Under the pieces are notes generated by a model, which did not search any database, was not told the DNA's origin, and worked only from the letters and a program-made list of their open reading frames with translations. A DNA stretch of 52,301 nucleotides from Candidatus Heimdallarchaeota archaeon (GTDB taxonomy: Archaea > Asgardarchaeota > Heimdallarchaeia > Heimdallarchaeales > Heimdallarchaeaceae), in the NCBI GenBank assembly GCA_030607575.1, contig JAUWJS010000005.1, positions 1 to 52,301 of the forward strand, written 5' to 3'. Positions 24,915 through 33,753 of the stretch are shown here, in pieces. Position numbers and translations under genes: made by a program. Positions within the stretch are counted from its first letter, which is position 1. Each line of letters opens with the position of its first letter.

Positions 24915-25484
24915 TTATTGTTGAGCGTATAATTTTTCGTAAAATAAAACAATATTCTTTAACAGGGTCTTAAATGCTTCATCAACATTTTCACCAGTTT
25001 TGGCAGAAGTTTCGATATAAGGAACAGTAAAACCTGACCAAGCTGAAAGACTGCGTGCATATTCTTCAGATTGTTCTCGCATGATTGGATCCTTAGCTGT
25101 AGCTCGAAGATCGCTTTTGTTGCCTATGAGAACTATTGGTACAACTCTATTACTATTGTTCTTTAGAAGTTCTGCTATCCAAGAGGGAATGTTCTCAAAA
25201 CTTGAACGACGAGAAATATCAAAAACTAACAAACATCCAGATGTTCCGCGATAATAAACCTCTCTGACTGCTGAGAATCGCTGTTGTCCTGCGAGATCCC
25301 AAATCTGTGCAACAAAATCTTGGTCATCTATCCTTAATCGTTTAACAGCGAAGTCGGCACCTATAGTCATGGAATATCCGTCTTTAAAGCCCTCACCTAG
25401 ATAGGTTTTTCGAAGACTTGTCTTTCCAACAGCACCATCACCAAGCAAGGTAATTTTGAAGATTTTCCGTTGTCCTGCGCCCAT
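24915..25484 (-). CDS. Rab/Ras-like small GTPase
   Basis: A 189-residue small GTPase with every G motif: P-loop GDGAVGKTS at 15-23, switch I Thr40 in TIGADF, G3 WDLAGQQ with the catalytic-type Gln67, G4 NKSD, and G5 ETSAKTG. The TIGADF and WDLAGQQRF strings resemble Rab proteins, a hallmark expansion of Asgard archaea. The C-terminus (FYEKLYAQQ) has no cysteine, so no prenylation signal; there is no transmembrane anchor either. It converges, with a ~28-base gap, on the Roadblock/KaiC-like/coiled-coil operon, which encodes a candidate regulator. Confidence 0.95.
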   Translation of the reverse strand: MGAGQRKIFKITLLGDGAVGKTSLRKTYLGEGFKDGYSMTIGADFAVKRLRIDDQDFVAQIWDLAGQQRFSAVREVYYRGTSGCLLVFDISRRSSFENIPSWIAELLKNNSNRVVPIVLIGNKSDLRATAKDPIMREQSEEYARSLSAWSGFTVPYIETSAKTGENVDEAFKTLLKNIVLFYEKLYAQQ

Positions 25485-25814
25485 TCAATGTTCCCCTTTA
25501 TACAATTAATTTATAGTCTTGGATACTATTTAAACTATTTGATATTTCTTTGTGTATATGTTTCTTGGATATATCTAACACTATTTACAGCAATTTGTGG
25601 CTTAGTCAAGAAAAAGAAAAAAGAGAGTTATCTTTAATATTTAAGTAGTGAAAATACATCATTCCATGAATCTACGAATGAGAACCATATGAGATGATTA
25701 ATGCTATTTTTCTTTTCTTTTTTTAAAGTGTTGATTATTTTAAGAGTTATATTGTCGATTGTTAGTTTCTGTCTTTTAAAAACATATAAATTACATACCT
25801 CTTCTTCTTCTTTG
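25485..25814. other. Divergent intergenic region, GTPase / endonuclease III
   Basis: This 330-base gap separates the minus-strand GTPase from the plus-strand endonuclease III. A CATATAAA box at 25783-25790 is ~28 bases from the endonuclease ATG and implies a leaderless transcript. AT-rich stretches near 25500-25540 could hold the GTPase promoter. I see no convincing RNA gene or conserved small protein in it. Confidence 0.5.
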
Positions 25815-26465
25815 ATGAGCACTTCATTAAAGAAAAGAACTGTACTACTTTTAGAAAAACTAGAGGAACACTATCCTATGTTTAAGGGTGGGTTAACTAA
25901 TTATACTTCTCCTTATCAGCTATTAGTTGCTACTATTCTAAGTGCACAGAGTACAGATAAACAAGTTAATTCTGTTACTAATGAATTATTTTCCTCTTTT
26001 CCAGACCCCCAAGCTTTTGCAAGTGCTTCTATTATGGAAATTGAAGAAGCCATTTCTAAAGTTGGATTATATAAAAACAAAGCAAGATTCATTCATGAAA
26101 TGTCAAAAGAATTGATCAACAAACATGATTCAAAAATTCCAACTTCCTTGCAGGAATTAACCAAATTAACTGGTGTAGGACGGAAAACTGCTAATGTTCT
26201 TCTAAATGATTGGTTTGAAATTCATGAGGGGATTGCAGTTGATACCCACGTAAAACGTATATCCTTTAGATTGGATTTGACAAATAATACTTATCCTATC
26301 AAAATAGAAAAGGATCTGATGGAAATAATTCCACAGGAGAAATGGGGGAAAATTACTCATCTACTTATCTCACATGGCAGAGCTATCTGCAAAGCACAAA
26401 AACCCCAATGTATCGAATGTTTTTTGCAATCTTATTGTCCTAAAAATGGTGTGGAAACCGATTGA
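25815..26465 (+). CDS. nth: Endonuclease III (Nth) DNA glycosylase/AP lyase
   Basis: A 216-residue base-excision repair enzyme that removes oxidised pyrimidines. The helix-hairpin-helix is LTGVGRKTANVLL with the catalytic Lys, the catalytic Asp is in VDTHVKR, and the [4Fe-4S] cysteines follow the canonical C-x6-C-x2-C-x5-C spacing near the C-terminus. Translation could open further upstream (25701), but the conserved part begins after the ATG at 25815, which lies the right distance from a TATA-like box for a leaderless mRNA. Confidence 0.95.
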   Translation: MSTSLKKRTVLLLEKLEEHYPMFKGGLTNYTSPYQLLVATILSAQSTDKQVNSVTNELFSSFPDPQAFASASIMEIEEAISKVGLYKNKARFIHEMSKELINKHDSKIPTSLQELTKLTGVGRKTANVLLNDWFEIHEGIAVDTHVKRISFRLDLTNNTYPIKIEKDLMEIIPQEKWGKITHLLISHGRAICKAQKPQCIECFLQSYCPKNGVETD

Positions 26466-26587
26466 GCGATAAAAACGAGGTTGCCCTTTGTATATTCTTT
26501 TTAAGCAAGATAAATTATTTTTTCACTGCAATAAAATTTATGTAGTAAACTAAATCTAATTATTATAGTTAAAAAAAGGCTGATAAT

Positions 26588-28885
26588 ATGTCAAGAATCG
26601 AGATACTACCCCCACTATTAACTCGTATAGGTTTTAATGAAATAGATATAAAGGTGTATTCTGCTACACTTGGGTTAGGAAAAGTAACCATAGGTGAATT
26701 ACTAGTAGTAACAGGTTTAGATCCCCTTACGCTCATTCAATCAGTTAAGAATTTGGAAGAATTGGGTTTCTTGAAGAAAACACCAGGAAAAACTCCCCAG
26801 TACTTTGCTATGCTCCCTTTTCTTAAAGAATATATAATTATAGAAAAAGACGCCTTATACTCCTTAGATGGAGTAATAAATGCATTAAAGGGTGCAAAGG
26901 AAGAGTATAGAGAAAAGAAAACCAAATTCGGGGGAACTTTAGAATTAACTGGTGAAGGTTCTGTTTTTGACATCCACGTAGTTAGTGGTTTAATTAAACA
27001 AGTAGTCGAAGCGCTATTTCAACAATATATTGAACATAGCGAACAAACTGAAAACTCAGCTTCTGCTTTCATAACTGAGACTGAAAAAGAAGTAACTGGG
27101 TATCTAATCAAAGTGATGGATCAACCCTTCCTGTTTTCTACACAGTTGGAAACTTTTGTGCAAGAGCTTAATGCTTTTGTAAAACAGTTCCATCATACAG
27201 CAAAACATAATAGTGATGTTTTAGCCCAAACGACTGAAGAACAAATACAAAGTTCTTTTGAAAATCTAAAACAGATTATTAACAATGGTTTAGATTCGCA
27301 TACAGAGAATCATAAGGAATTTCTAGAAAAACTAGCTCCAGATTTAGATAATGCACTCAAAGACCTTGTTAATAATGTGACTGAAATTCAAGAATCCTTT
27401 CTCGAGAATTATAATAGAATTTGGCAAGAATCTTATAGTGCATGGAACTTAGAGTCGAAAAAAGTCGTCGACGAACTCTCTACTGAAATAAACAACACTT
27501 TCTCTGACCAAATTAAACAGACTCAAGAACTTAGAAGAAGTGTTGAACAAATCGACAGACAGACAAACTTTTTGTCTTCAAAAATTGCCGAAGCATTAAA
27601 TGGTCTAGAAGGTTCAACTATGATGAAACTGGGTAAAGGAAAAAAGCAAGTTGAGGCTCCTCTTCAAGATGCAAGAGACACTGTACGAAACTTAGCTAAT
27701 GATTTGAATGAGAGTGGATTGCAATTGATAGATCAACATGTTTTATCCTTAAATGAAGTTAGGGAAACGTTGCGTTCCAAATTGGACCATTTTCAGATAG
27801 CAGGAGAAACAACCATTCGAACAAAGAAGAATGAATTAACTGATACAACTATAGAAAAGATAGATTTGCTACCCAAAAATCTCTTGGAAACGCTTCAAAA
27901 TCAAACAGAAATGTTTGCAACCTCTTCCTATGATTCTTGTTCAGAGGTGACAGAAAAATTAAAACAAAACACTGTGGATCAGCTAACTACTACTAAAGAT
28001 CAAGTTCTAAAAGATTTTCAGTCTCATGATAACGAAAAAACTCAGATTATTAATAAAATTCAAAATGATACTATTAAAGAATTAAGCAAATCAAAACAAG
28101 ATTCAGAGAAAATGGCACTTGAATTAAAAGAAAAATTACAAGATTCTTTAAATAATTTTCAGCAGAAATCAGAAGAAAAACGAAATCAATTAGCTATGCA
28201 GCTAACTGAACTAAAACAGCATCTTAAGGATTATAAGGATGAACAAAAGGAACAAATTATAGAACAGATTTCAGAAGGCGAAGAAATCCAAATCAACACT
28301 CTAGTATCTCAAGTTGCGGCTGTAATAAAAGATGTTGATGAAATATTAGATTCTCAAATGAATTCTCTTTTGGAAAAAGCAATGACTTTCTATCAAGTTG
28401 TAAATACAAGAGAAGATGAATTAAGGCAAGTTGATGGTGCTGCATCATCATATTCATTTGATGGACAACATGATACATCTATTATTGTAGGAGAAGAAGC
28501 TATCAAAGCCAGTATTACAGACATTGCAATGAGGTCTAATTATGAACTCCTCCTTGTTACACCAGAAGTTGATGAAGAACTTATTAAAGAAATGATGCAA
28601 TACACAAAAGCTCAGCGAGTAACATTAGTTTCATATTTTGACAAAAGACATCAGTCTATCCTTAGACCGCTTTCAGAAAGGTTTACAGGATTGAAACTGA
28701 AACACTATGATAAGAAAGATGTCTACTGTGGAATTTTGGATGGCGATAACGAAGCTGTATTCGCTTTCTTAACTGCAGATTCAATACCTATAGCTGTGAG
28801 AACTTCAAATGAGTTACTTCTAGGTCTCTTTAAATCAGCAATTAATCGGGATGTCTTATTCCATTCGAGCGATGTAGAGGTATAA
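26588..28885 (+). CDS. Giant TrmB-like regulator with long coiled-coil insert
   Basis: A 765-residue protein. Residues ~1-85 are a TrmB-type winged helix (GFNEIDIKVYSATLGLGK, then VTIGELLVVTG). Residues ~95-620 are one very long predicted coiled coil rich in Gln, Glu, Lys and Asn. Residues ~625-765 resemble the TrmB effector/PLD-like C-terminal domain (ASITDIAMRSNYELLLVTP, then TLVSYFDKRH and AVFAFLTAD). Ordinary TrmB proteins are ~250-350 residues, so the ~500-residue insert is exceptional and could act as a spacer or chromosome-organising arm. There is no membrane span. The gene is monocistronic. Confidence 0.75.
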   Translation: MSRIEILPPLLTRIGFNEIDIKVYSATLGLGKVTIGELLVVTGLDPLTLIQSVKNLEELGFLKKTPGKTPQYFAMLPFLKEYIIIEKDALYSLDGVINALKGAKEEYREKKTKFGGTLELTGEGSVFDIHVVSGLIKQVVEALFQQYIEHSEQTENSASAFITETEKEVTGYLIKVMDQPFLFSTQLETFVQELNAFVKQFHHTAKHNSDVLAQTTEEQIQSSFENLKQIINNGLDSHTENHKEFLEKLAPDLDNALKDLVNNVTEIQESFLENYNRIWQESYSAWNLESKKVVDELSTEINNTFSDQIKQTQELRRSVEQIDRQTNFLSSKIAEALNGLEGSTMMKLGKGKKQVEAPLQDARDTVRNLANDLNESGLQLIDQHVLSLNEVRETLRSKLDHFQIAGETTIRTKKNELTDTTIEKIDLLPKNLLETLQNQTEMFATSSYDSCSEVTEKLKQNTVDQLTTTKDQVLKDFQSHDNEKTQIINKIQNDTIKELSKSKQDSEKMALELKEKLQDSLNNFQQKSEEKRNQLAMQLTELKQHLKDYKDEQKEQIIEQISEGEEIQINTLVSQVAAVIKDVDEILDSQMNSLLEKAMTFYQVVNTREDELRQVDGAASSYSFDGQHDTSIIVGEEAIKASITDIAMRSNYELLLVTPEVDEELIKEMMQYTKAQRVTLVSYFDKRHQSILRPLSERFTGLKLKHYDKKDVYCGILDGDNEAVFAFLTADSIPIAVRTSNELLLGLFKSAINRDVLFHSSDVEV

Positions 28886-28948
28886 AGTCCTCTTCTACCA
28901 TTTTTTAAAATAAATATGATTAAAGCAATTAGATGAATTATTCCTGCT

Positions 28949-29203
28949 TTAATCAACATAAAATTTACATGATCTCATGTCAAGTAAGTGAGGGAGTTTT
29001 TGAATTAAACCAGCTCTGACTAACAGCTTTAGTCCATGACGAACAGTTCTTGGAGCTAAACTGCATAAATCAACTATTTCACAACTAGTAATAGGCCCTT
29101 TGCCAATAACTATCTTATAAATTGTAACAGCGCTAGGAGGTAAACCTGTTAGAAGATTTTGACTTAAATTTGGATTTTCAAGAGCTACAGCCACATTAAC
29201 CAT
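28949..29203 (-). CDS. Small winged-helix transcription regulator
   Basis: An 84-residue one-domain HTH protein: an AVTIYKIVIGKGPITSCEIV helix pair, recognition helix LAPRTVRHGLKLLVRAG, then a short wing ending KFYVD. This is a MarR/TrmB-like winged helix with no effector domain. It converges on the giant TrmB-like gene and has a 505-base, largely empty region upstream that may contain its operator. Confidence 0.75.
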   Translation of the reverse strand: MVNVAVALENPNLSQNLLTGLPPSAVTIYKIVIGKGPITSCEIVDLCSLAPRTVRHGLKLLVRAGLIQKLPHLLDMRSCKFYVD

Positions 29204-29708
29204 TTCCTTGCTTGGTTAATCAACACTCGACAAGTTTCCTTTTTAAAGTTATTTAAAATGAATTCGGCAAAATTCAACCGAGTTGTTGAGTTAAAAGCCA
29301 TTTTCACATTTGTTTAACTCCACAAAGAAAAACTACAAAAAAACAAAAGGCATAAACTACAAGTTTAAAAAATTGCATAAATGCTTTTAAAATCAAAAAT
29401 CTTTCATTTTAAACCGTTTAAGTTTTTTTTCATTTTTTAGCCAATGTTTTTCATAGAACAAAGTAAATTTTGGGCACATATTATTCTTTCACACATAAAA
29501 TTAGTTCATTTTCTATCGATACTTGTAAATTTCAGTCTTTTGGGAGTTTTCCATAAATAAGTAACACAATAATGATAGTTAGCTTTCAAAATGTGAATTT
29601 TACGTATGTTTATTTTTTTGCCACAATTAGGAATTGAGATATAAAAAAACTTGAGGGGAGGAATTGAATTTGTGATATAAATTAAGAAAAGAACAGTTGA
29701 TCCTTCAA
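29204..29708. other. Long AT-rich intergenic region with an imperfect inverted repeat
   Basis: This 505-base gap lies between the 5' side of the small HTH gene and the 3' end of endonuclease V. No plausible small protein or RNA gene was recognised. CAACACTCG at 29221-29229 and CGAGTTGTTG at 29279-29288 form an imperfect inverted repeat. TCAACCGAGTTGTTGA at 29274-29289 is itself an imperfect palindrome. Both are close to the start of the HTH gene and could be its autoregulatory operators. Confidence 0.4.
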
Positions 29709-30371
29709 CTAAGTTAGATGTTCATTTCTAAATTTTGTAGCTAAATTGTGTGCTTTATGTAGTGGTGTTGGTAATTTGAAACGACTTCTGAAAAGATTCT
29801 GAATAGAAGTAAATGAGGATTTTACTGAAACCAAATTTCCTGGAGATACGAAAACAGGATTCCAATTTGTATTGGGTTGATATCTATATCCTACAAATTT
29901 CTCATTTAAAAAAACTTGTTTTAAATTCTCAACTTCAGATGATCTATATTCAAAGAATTTCAAGGGTTTCTTTGCAACACCGATTGAAGGGATGTTAGCT
30001 AATACTCCAAAAACTGTAGCTGAACCTGCGTTTTTTGGATGTGCAATACCATGACCATCAATTAATACTAAATCAGGTTTGATTGAAATCTTTGATAATA
30101 AGGAGATGAAGGAAGGAACTTCACGTAGAAATAAGAAGGTTGGGATGTATGGAAACTGAATTTTGCTTACAATAACTTCTTCCTCTAGGATTTCTTCAGT
30201 TGCATTGTCGATAATAATACCAGCCGTAAAAGCTTTGTCTTGTTTATAAGATACATCAAAAGCTCCTATCGTTGTAATTTCAGAAAACATATCTTCTAAA
30301 ATAACTTTATTTGCTATTTTCTTTTGAAAATCTTTAGCTTCTTGAATAGTTTGAGGAAAATATGAGTTCAT
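29709..30371 (-). CDS. nfi: Endonuclease V
   Basis: A 220-residue endonuclease V, which nicks DNA 3' of deoxyinosine (and in some lineages cuts inosine RNA). The signature blocks are GAFDVSYKQD with the catalytic Asp, YIPTFLFLRE, the core VLIDGHGIAHPKNAG, GVAKKPL, and VSPGNLVS. The start is one base after the stop of the radical SAM gene, so the two are co-transcribed. Confidence 0.93.
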   Translation of the reverse strand: MNSYFPQTIQEAKDFQKKIANKVILEDMFSEITTIGAFDVSYKQDKAFTAGIIIDNATEEILEEEVIVSKIQFPYIPTFLFLREVPSFISLLSKISIKPDLVLIDGHGIAHPKNAGSATVFGVLANIPSIGVAKKPLKFFEYRSSEVENLKQVFLNEKFVGYRYQPNTNWNPVFVSPGNLVSVKSSFTSIQNLFRSRFKLPTPLHKAHNLATKFRNEHLT

Positions 30372-30372
30372 C

Positions 30373-31986
30373 TCATTTGCAGTCCATAATCTCTAGATAT
30401 TTCTTATAAGAGGAAATAAGTGTTTTCTTTTCTAAAGTATGTGTAATGTGTTCCCAAGGAAGAGATTCATCTACATTGTACTTCCATTCAGCTTCTTTCT
30501 CAAGAGTACTGTCAATTTCTCTTAAAGCTATTTTCCAGCTACCTACTGTATTTCTTCCTTTTGCAATTTGATAAATGACAGGATAATACTCGTGATTTTG
30601 TAAGGACAAAACCCTTTGAATTATTGCCCATTCAGGCGCATAAAGAGATAAATCAATATTTTTGATTTGGTATAAATTGCTTTTGTACCACTTCTGTTCT
30701 TCTTTGGATTCCTTAACGCCTATCATGGAGGTATACTGAAAAGGAGTGTGTGCCTTTGTAATGAATTGATTCATAGAAATACCTATTCGACCTGTAGGGA
30801 AATATCTTTCTCTAATTGTACTCACAAAATCCTTTGTTGCAGCTTTTATTTCTTCTCCTTCACAAGGAAACCCATAAATCATGTATAATTTTAATTTCCT
30901 AAAACCTGCATCCCAAGCTAGTTTAAGAGCTGAAAAAATGGTTTCGTCGTTCATTCTTTTATTTAAAGCTAATCTAAGTTTTTCATCCCCTGTTTCAGGA
31001 GCAAGAGATATAGTTCGTTGTTTTCCTTTTTTGAGTGCTTTCAGTAATTTTTCAGTGAGATAATCTGCTCTAAATGATGAGCACGATACTTCATACCCCT
31101 TAGCTACAATATAGTCTATTAGATCATCAAGAATGCCAGATTGAGCAATCGCACTTCCGTAAAGTACAATTTTATCAAAATCGTTAACTTCATCAGCTTG
31201 GTCAATTATATCAATAAGACTGTCCAAACTTCTAGATGTTCTAGGAAATCTACAATGACCCACAAAACAGAATTTACATCTTTCAGAACATCCTCTATCT
31301 GTTTCTAGATAGTATGCTTTACCAAAAATTGGTTCATTCTTAGTACCCTTAACACCCTCAGGTATAATCTGTTTAATTGGGTAAAACGAATTAGAAATAT
31401 CTTTCAGCTTAACACTTCTTACATTGTCTCCTATCCATTCCCCTTTTTCTGAAAAATGATGAGCATAAGCTATGATTCCTGGAACCGAAGCTAACGCTTC
31501 TATTCTTTCTTTTTTATTACTATTCATTAAAGACGATATGAATACCTCACTAACTGGTTCTATATCTCCTAAGAAAAAAATATCTCCAACAAATAAGACT
31601 GGAAAAGGATTTGCTGTGACTGATGGTCCCCCAAGAATAATGAGTGGGTCTTCTTCTTTTCTTTGCCTAACATCTGGATTTATTCCCCCTCTTATCAACA
31701 GCTCAATTGCTTGGATATAATCCTGCTCAAATTGACACGAGATCGCTAGAATATCAAAATCCTCTAGTTTCTTTTGGCTTTCCAGAGAATAAGGGGCTAT
31801 TTTATAATCAAGGGGTTTGAAAATTCGTTCACAGATTATCTCATCTCTTTCGTTAAATAGGAAATATAGTAACTGAACACCCAAACTTGTCATAGCTACT
31901 CGATAAGTGTTTGGATAAATTAAACCGATTTTGACTTTCTCACGGGTCCAATTTTTCTTTATTGCATTCAGTTCTTTAATCTGCAT
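30373..31986 (-). CDS. Radical SAM protein with N-terminal B12-binding-like domain
   Basis: A 537-residue COG1032-type Fe-S oxidoreductase. Residues ~1-190 look like a cobalamin-binding-type alpha/beta domain (IGLIYPNTYRVAMTSLG, LIILGGPSVTANP). The radical SAM cluster is Cys233-x3-Cys237-x2-Cys240 in RGCSERCKFC, followed by a SAM-domain strand SLAPETG and KLYMIYGFP. A C-terminal ~120-residue domain is family-specific. Substrate and reaction are unknown. It overlaps the upstream GlmU-like gene by 11 bases and precedes endonuclease V by one base; that grouping does not reveal a function. Confidence 0.8.
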   Translation of the reverse strand: MQIKELNAIKKNWTREKVKIGLIYPNTYRVAMTSLGVQLLYFLFNERDEIICERIFKPLDYKIAPYSLESQKKLEDFDILAISCQFEQDYIQAIELLIRGGINPDVRQRKEEDPLIILGGPSVTANPFPVLFVGDIFFLGDIEPVSEVFISSLMNSNKKERIEALASVPGIIAYAHHFSEKGEWIGDNVRSVKLKDISNSFYPIKQIIPEGVKGTKNEPIFGKAYYLETDRGCSERCKFCFVGHCRFPRTSRSLDSLIDIIDQADEVNDFDKIVLYGSAIAQSGILDDLIDYIVAKGYEVSCSSFRADYLTEKLLKALKKGKQRTISLAPETGDEKLRLALNKRMNDETIFSALKLAWDAGFRKLKLYMIYGFPCEGEEIKAATKDFVSTIRERYFPTGRIGISMNQFITKAHTPFQYTSMIGVKESKEEQKWYKSNLYQIKNIDLSLYAPEWAIIQRVLSLQNHEYYPVIYQIAKGRNTVGSWKIALREIDSTLEKEAEWKYNVDESLPWEHITHTLEKKTLISSYKKYLEIMDCK

Positions 31987-33277
31987 CTTTTCTTTTCCTT
32001 TTTACAGTATAGTTTTGAGTACCAAAATAAATTGAATCTTGAGGAACATCCTCCTTTACTATTGTTCCCGCACCAATCCATGAGTTACTCCCAATTTTTA
32101 CTCCAGGCATTAGCAAAGCTCCAATACCTGTTTCCACTCTCTCACCAATTATTACACCTAATTTCCTCCTTCCGCTATCCTCTTTCTTTCCTTTAACAGT
32201 TACAGGAATGGATTTTTTATCTATGCGTAAATTTGCTGTAAGAGTTCCTGCTCCTAAATTGCAATTATCTTCAATGATTGAATCGCCTATGTAGGAAAGA
32301 TGAGCAGCGTGTGTATTATCGCCTATTACTGAATTTTTAACCTCACAACCATTTCCAATTCTGGATTTCTTACCAAAGAAAGAGGATTTTCGAATGTAAC
32401 AGTTTGGTCCAATGTCTGCGTTTTCATCAAAGAAAGCTGGACCTTCGATATAAGTCCCACTTCTTAGAATAGCTCCTTTTTTGAGAATGATATTACCTTT
32501 GATTTGCACGTTTTCCTCGATAGTCCCTTCACGTAAATCATGGATTTTTGATAAAAGAGATTCATTTGCTTTTAACAGAGACCAAGGACGACCTAAGTCA
32601 AACCAATAATCATCCTCATTGAGTTTAACTAAACTAGATGGAAACTTATTATTCGAAAGTAAGAAGTTTACAGCATCTGGAATCTCGTATTCTCCTCTAG
32701 AAGAAATTTCATTGTTTTTGTGTTGATTTTCAAGTATCTCGAATATATCTTTGTTTAAAGAATACAAACCAATGTTTGCATATCCTTCAGGAACATCCTC
32801 TTTTGTTGGTTTTTCAATAATTTTGATAGGCTTTTCTTTTTCATCTACTATTATGATTCCGAAATTCTCTGTTTCTTTGGTATGCTTCCCACCTAATGAG
32901 ACAAAACCATTCCTTGCAGCATTTACTGTCTGTTCCAGAAGGGATTCAGAATATATACAATCACCATTAACACCAATGAAAAAATCCTCTTTAATTTCAT
33001 TTTTAGCTAAAAGAAATGCGTTTCCTGTTCCCTTTATCTCTTCTTGATGAAGAAAAGTAAATTCTATAGTCGGAAATTCCTTTGCTAAATAATCCTTGAT
33101 TTTTTCTTCCATAAAGTGGGTGACAATTACAAATGAATTGATTCCAAATTTAAGAAACCCATTAATTGATCTCTTTAAGATTGGTTCTCCTAAAACCTTA
33201 AGCAATGGTTTTGGATTTGAATCGGTTAAAGGTTTTAATCTAATACCTTCACCCGCTGCTAATATAACAACCTTCAT
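31976..33277 (-). CDS. Bifunctional sugar-1-phosphate nucleotidylyltransferase/acetyltransferase (GlmU-like)
   Basis: A 433-residue two-domain enzyme. The N-terminal ~235 residues are a nucleotidyltransferase: AAGEGIRLKPLTDSNPKPLL, the metal-binding GVNGDC, and EKPTKEDVPEGY. The C-terminal ~190 residues are a left-handed beta-helix of hexapeptide repeats (IGPNCYI, IGDNTHA, LGAGTLTANLR, GVKIGSNSWIGAGTIV) like archaeal GlmU-type proteins such as Sulfolobus ST0452. It probably makes UDP-GlcNAc or a dTDP/UDP-hexose for surface glycans or N-glycosylation. Confidence 0.85.
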   Translation of the reverse strand: MKVVILAAGEGIRLKPLTDSNPKPLLKVLGEPILKRSINGFLKFGINSFVIVTHFMEEKIKDYLAKEFPTIEFTFLHQEEIKGTGNAFLLAKNEIKEDFFIGVNGDCIYSESLLEQTVNAARNGFVSLGGKHTKETENFGIIIVDEKEKPIKIIEKPTKEDVPEGYANIGLYSLNKDIFEILENQHKNNEISSRGEYEIPDAVNFLLSNNKFPSSLVKLNEDDYWFDLGRPWSLLKANESLLSKIHDLREGTIEENVQIKGNIILKKGAILRSGTYIEGPAFFDENADIGPNCYIRKSSFFGKKSRIGNGCEVKNSVIGDNTHAAHLSYIGDSIIEDNCNLGAGTLTANLRIDKKSIPVTVKGKKEDSGRRKLGVIIGERVETGIGALLMPGVKIGSNSWIGAGTIVKEDVPQDSIYFGTQNYTVKRKRKDAD

Positions 33278-33304
33278 CCTTTATTGTCACCTTTAATGAA
33301 GTGG

Positions 33305-33637
33305 TTAAACTTCGAAAACTTCTCCTTCTGCTTCTTCAGGAGTTGCTGCTCTTGGAGCTCGTAAATTGTTAATACTTTGAATAAGATCAAAAGCTTTAGG
33401 ATTAGAAAAAATTTCTTTAAACGCTTCCCATTGTTCAAGTGATGTAACAAATAATCCTTTACGCTTGAGTTGAGTTCCATCTTCTTTGACAGGAATAATT
33501 TCTAAACCAAAGTTAGTATCATCACCTTTTGTAGGCAGTTTAACTATAGTTACTCCAGAGACACTTGTCTTCTTTTTATCCCAGTCTTTCATTTCTTTAC
33601 TAAATTCTTTTAGTCTATCTGTTAGATCTGTTGTCAT
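33305..33637 (-). CDS. Small conserved-looking hypothetical protein
   Basis: A ~110-residue soluble protein that I do not recognise. An N-terminal amphipathic helix (LTDRLKEFSKEMKDWDKKK) precedes strands (GVTIVKLP, NFGLEIIPVK, GLFVTSLEQ) and a helix. This pattern resembles a small single-domain alpha/beta protein. It sits 27 bases upstream of the GlmU-like gene on the same strand, which suggests co-transcription. The ATG at 33637 is preferred over an in-frame GTG at 33646. Confidence 0.65.
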   Translation of the reverse strand: MTTDLTDRLKEFSKEMKDWDKKKTSVSGVTIVKLPTKGDDTNFGLEIIPVKEDGTQLKRKGLFVTSLEQWEAFKEIFSNPKAFDLIQSINNLRAPRAATPEEAEGEVFEV

Positions 33638-33753
33638 AATATTCACTGAGGGTAAACAGATAATTTAATTTTTAAATCCTCCTCTCTTTGAGGTTTGGAA
33701 AGCTACATACGGATGAATCAGTTTAAAAATTCCTTTGAAAGAAGAAAATTAAG

